Shown piece after piece: positions 52,087 to 54,445 of a DNA stretch of 54,445 bases. Source of the DNA: an uncultured Paracoccaceae bacterium (GTDB lineage Bacteria > Pseudomonadota > Alphaproteobacteria > Rhodobacterales > Rhodobacteraceae); contig CAKZOU010000060.1 in NCBI GenBank assembly GCA_937138255.1, positions 1 to 54,445 on the forward strand, given 5' to 3'. Each line of letters opens with the position of its first letter. Position 1 is the first letter of the stretch. The notes beneath the pieces were generated by a model. It had not been told where the DNA came from and made no database searches. It was given only the letters and a program-made list of their open reading frames with translations. The position numbers were made by a program, and so were the translations under genes.

Positions 52087-54445
52087 CCGATAACGACGGC
52101 AAAAAGACCCTGGGTCTCGGCGGCTCCCGTCCGGGGAGCGTGAAGCAAAGCTTCAGCCATGGCCGGACCAAGAGCGTCGTGGTGGAAACCAAACGCAAGC
52201 GCGTTGTGGTCCCCAAGCCCGGTGCCGCTGCCAAGCCGGCCGGCGCTGCGGCAGCTTCCGTTGCGAGCGACCCTTCGAAGCGCCCAGCGGGCATTTCGGA
52301 CGCCGAGCTTGAACGCCGGATGAAGGCGCTTGCTCTGGCCAAGGCACGCGAGTCGGAAGAAGCCGCGCAGCGTGAGGCCGAAGAGCGCGAACGCGCTGAA
52401 GAGCGCGAGCGCCGCCGTGCCGAGGTCGAGGCCAAGGAACGCGAAGACCGTGAGCGCGAAGAGAAAGCCCGCGCCAAGGCCGAGGAAGAAGAGCGAAAGC
52501 GCGTCAAGGCCGAAGAGGCCAGCCGCCGTGCCGCAACCAAAGCCGCTGGCGAGGGCGAAGTTGGCGAGGCACGCGCCCCGTCTGCGCCGCGCAAGCCCGA
52601 CCGTGAACGCGAAGCCCGCGAAAAGGCCGCCAAGGTCAAGCCGGGACGTGATGACGAAGGCCGCCGTGGCGGCAAGCTGACGTTGAACCAAGCGCTCACC
52701 GGTGGTGAGGGTGGCCGTCAGCGGTCGATGGCGGCAATGAAGCGCAAGCAAGAGCGCGCGCGCCAGAAAGCCATGGGCGGAATGCAAGAGCGCGAAAAGA
52801 TCGTGCGCGACGTGCAGATCCCCGAGGCGATCGTCGTCTCCGAGCTTGCCAACCGGATGGCCGAGCGGGTGGCCGATGTGGTTAAGGCGCTGATGCAGAA
52901 CGGCATCATGGCGACCCAGAACCAGGCGATCGACGCCGATACTGCCGAGCTTATCGTCGAGGAATTCGGCCACCGCGTTCAGCGTGTGTCGGATGCCGAC
53001 GTCGAGCAGGTGATCGACACGGTCGAGGACAAGGCAGACGATCTGCGTCCGCGCCCGCCGATCATCACCGTGATGGGCCACGTTGACCACGGCAAGACCT
53101 CGCTTCTCGACGCGATCCGCAAAACCAAAGTTGTCGCTGGCGAAGCTGGTGGCATCACCCAGCACATCGGTGCCTATCAGGTCACGACCGATAGCGGCCA
53201 TGTTCTGTCGTTCCTCGACACACCGGGCCACGCCGCCTTTACCTCGATGCGTGCTCGCGGTGCTCAGGTAACGGATATCGTGATTCTGGTGGTGGCTGCC
53301 GACGATGCGGTGATGCCGCAGACGGTTGAGGCCATCAACCACGCCAAGGCGGCCAAGGTTCCGATGATTGTCGCCATCAACAAGTGCGATAAGCCCTCGG
53401 CCAATCCGCAAAAGGTCCGCACCGATCTTCTGCACCACGAGGTCGTGGTCGAAGAGATGGGCGGCGATGTGCAGACCGTCGAAGTTTCGGCGCTGACCGG
53501 TAAGGGCCTCGATACTCTCCTTGAGGCAATCGCGCTTCAGGCCGAGATCCTTGAACTCAAGGCCAACCCGAACCGTGCCGCCCAAGGCGCGGTGATCGAG
53601 GCCCAGCTCGATGTCGGCCGTGGCCCCGTCGCCACCGTTCTCGTTCAGTATGGCACCCTCAAGCAGGGCGACATTTTCGTTGTCGGCGAACAGTGGGGCA
53701 AGGTGCGCGCGCTGGTTGATGACAAGGGCGAGCGCGTCAAAGAGGCCGGCCCCTCGGTTCCGGTCGAGGTTCTTGGCCTTAACGGCACGCCCGAGGCGGG
53801 CGACGTTCTCAACGTTGTCGAGACCGAAGCGCAGGCCCGCGAAATCGCAACCTATCGCGAGAAAGCCGCCAAGGACAAACGCGCCGCAGCCGGTGCCGCA
53901 ACGACGCTTGATCAGCTGATGGCCAAGCACAAAGCCGATCAGAGCGTGTCCGAGCTTCCGATCGTGGTGAAGGCCGACGTTCAGGGTTCGTCCGAAGCCA
54001 TCGTTCAGGCGATGGAGAAGATCGGCAACGACGAGGTGCGCGTGCGCGTCATCCATTCGGGCGTCGGTGCGATCACCGAGACCGATATCGGCCTTGCCGA
54101 AGCGTCGGGTTGCCCGGTGATCGGCTTCAACGTTCGTGCCAACGCTTCGGCCCGCAACAGCGCCAACCAGAAAGGCGTCGAGATCCGCTACTATTCCGTG
54201 ATCTACGATCTCGTCGATGATGTGAAGAAAGCGGCCTCGGGCCTTCTCTCGGCCGAGGTGCGCGAAAAGTTCATCGGCTATGCGGCGATCAAAGAGGTCT
54301 TCAAGGTGTCCAACGTTGGCAAGGTTGCCGGCTGTCTGGTTACCGAAGGCGTTGCCCGCCGCTCCGCCGGCGTGCGCCTCCTGCGCGACGACGTGGTGAT
54401 CCACGAAGGCACGCTCAAGACGCTCAAGCGCTTCAAGGACGAGGT
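52083..54445 (+). CDS. infB: Translation initiation factor IF-2 (3' end beyond window)
   Basis: 787 complete codons of IF-2 are present; the C-terminal end is cut by the window. The N-terminal region (about 60-215) is a long charged coiled coil rich in Arg, Glu and Lys. IF2-N follows, then the G domain [14 protein letters not shown] (G1), [12 protein letters not shown] (G2), [19 protein letters not shown] (G3) and [11 protein letters not shown] (G4). Domains II and III continue to the window end at [13 protein letters not shown]-2 places initiator tRNA on the 30S and joins subunits. The start ATG 52083 overlaps the ylxR stop as ATGA, giving [22 protein letters not shown], a common alphaproteobacterial N-terminus. 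Confidence 0.97.
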   Translation, partial: MTDNDGKKTLGLGGSRPGSVKQSFSHGRTKSVVVETKRKRVVVPKPGAAAKPAGAAAASVASDPSKRPAGISDAELERRMKALALAKARESEEAAQREAEERERAEERERRRAEVEAKEREDREREEKARAKAEEEERKRVKAEEASRRAATKAAGEGEVGEARAPSAPRKPDREREAREKAAKVKPGRDDEGRRGGKLTLNQALTGGEGGRQRSMAAMKRKQERARQKAMGGMQEREKIVRDVQIPEAIVVSELANRMAERVADVVKALMQNGIMATQNQAIDADTAELIVEEFGHRVQRVSDADVEQVIDTVEDKADDLRPRPPIITVMGHVDHGKTSLLDAIRKTKVVAGEAGGITQHIGAYQVTTDSGHVLSFLDTPGHAAFTSMRARGAQVTDIVILVVAADDAVMPQTVEAINHAKAAKVPMIVAINKCDKPSANPQKVRTDLLHHEVVVEEMGGDVQTVEVSALTGKGLDTLLEAIALQAEILELKANPNRAAQGAVIEAQLDVGRGPVATVLVQYGTLKQGDIFVVGEQWGKVRALVDDKGERVKEAGPSVPVEVLGLNGTPEAGDVLNVVETEAQAREIATYREKAAKDKRAAAGAATTLDQLMAKHKADQSVSELPIVVKADVQGSSEAIVQAMEKIGNDEVRVRVIHSGVGAITETDIGLAEASGCPVIGFNVRANASARNSANQKGVEIRYYSVIYDLVDDVKKAASGLLSAEVREKFIGYAAIKEVFKVSNVGKVAGCLVTEGVARRSAGVRLLRDDVVIHEGTLKTLKRFKDE

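Noticed and set aside
51924-54404. 826-codon minus-strand open frame opposite ylxR/infB
   Set aside because: It is the antisense reading of infB, whose plus-strand frame has every IF-2 motif; the antisense protein has no recognisable domain and reflects codon bias in GC-rich DNA.

Overview
The window is a GC-rich alphaproteobacterial chromosome segment, most likely Rhodobacterales (Rhodobacteraceae/Paracoccaceae). Evidence: the oriC-proximal order secB-dnaQ-coaE-aroE-maf | hemJ-rho-mnmE-mnmG-rsmG-parA-parB, the MFHVKH and NVSRET peptides encoded by parS sites at the mnmG and rsmG 5' ends, class-typical TimA, FxsA, HemJ and NDUFAF5-like genes, and a palindromic repeat of the kind common in this family after argG. 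No rRNA, tRNA, CRISPR, transposase or prophage genes were seen; the segment is almost entirely core chromosome.

Left arm (1-9.9 kb): 3' end of a thioredoxin gene, a KpsS-like hypothetical, hslV and hslU separated by an opposing gene for a small exported protein with a VHL-beta-like domain, an MFS permease, an Smr protein, a Tim44-like protein, fxsA, secB, and a leftward operon maf-aroE-coaE-dnaQ. At 9898-10255 lies a gene-free block with six DnaA-box-like 9-mers and two AT-rich tracts, which I call the replication origin. Genes next to it are transcribed away from it.

Right of the origin (10.3-21.8 kb): hemJ, rho, then mnmE-mnmG-rsmG-parA-parB with two perfect parS sites inside coding DNA, then leftward rph-rdgB-hemW and rightward hrcA-grpE. 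At 21.8-34.9 kb: mutS, malic enzyme with a PTA domain, a PfkB sugar kinase, a class IV aminotransferase paired with a sulfotransferase-like gene, argG, a membrane protein, a NUDIX hydrolase, and the operon hslO-nudL-cca. At 34.9-49 kb: a pair of ABC exporter half-transporters with a TrmA/RlmD-type methyltransferase, two L,D-transpeptidase genes around a CAP-domain lipoprotein, a tiny membrane protein, hemH, an NDUFAF5-like methyltransferase, comF, a glutaredoxin-nitrilase-MarR run, ubiG, a proline iminopeptidase and an acidic exported protein. At 49.1-54.4 kb: the rimP-nusA-ylxR-infB operon, with a promoter and an intrinsic terminator in its leader; infB runs off the end.

Themes: chromosome replication and segregation (oriC, parS, ParAB), protein quality control (HslVU, SecB, HrcA, GrpE, Hsp33), translation and tRNA modification, and the envelope. 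Genes are packed tightly. Many starts overlap the previous stop (ATGA, GTGA, TGATG), and five convergent pairs share exactly the tetramer CTAG as both stop codons. I found no clearly new multi-gene system. The items most worth checking are the VHL-like gene inside hslVU, the rimP leader terminator, the oriC layout, the aminotransferase/sulfotransferase pair and the CTAG junctions.
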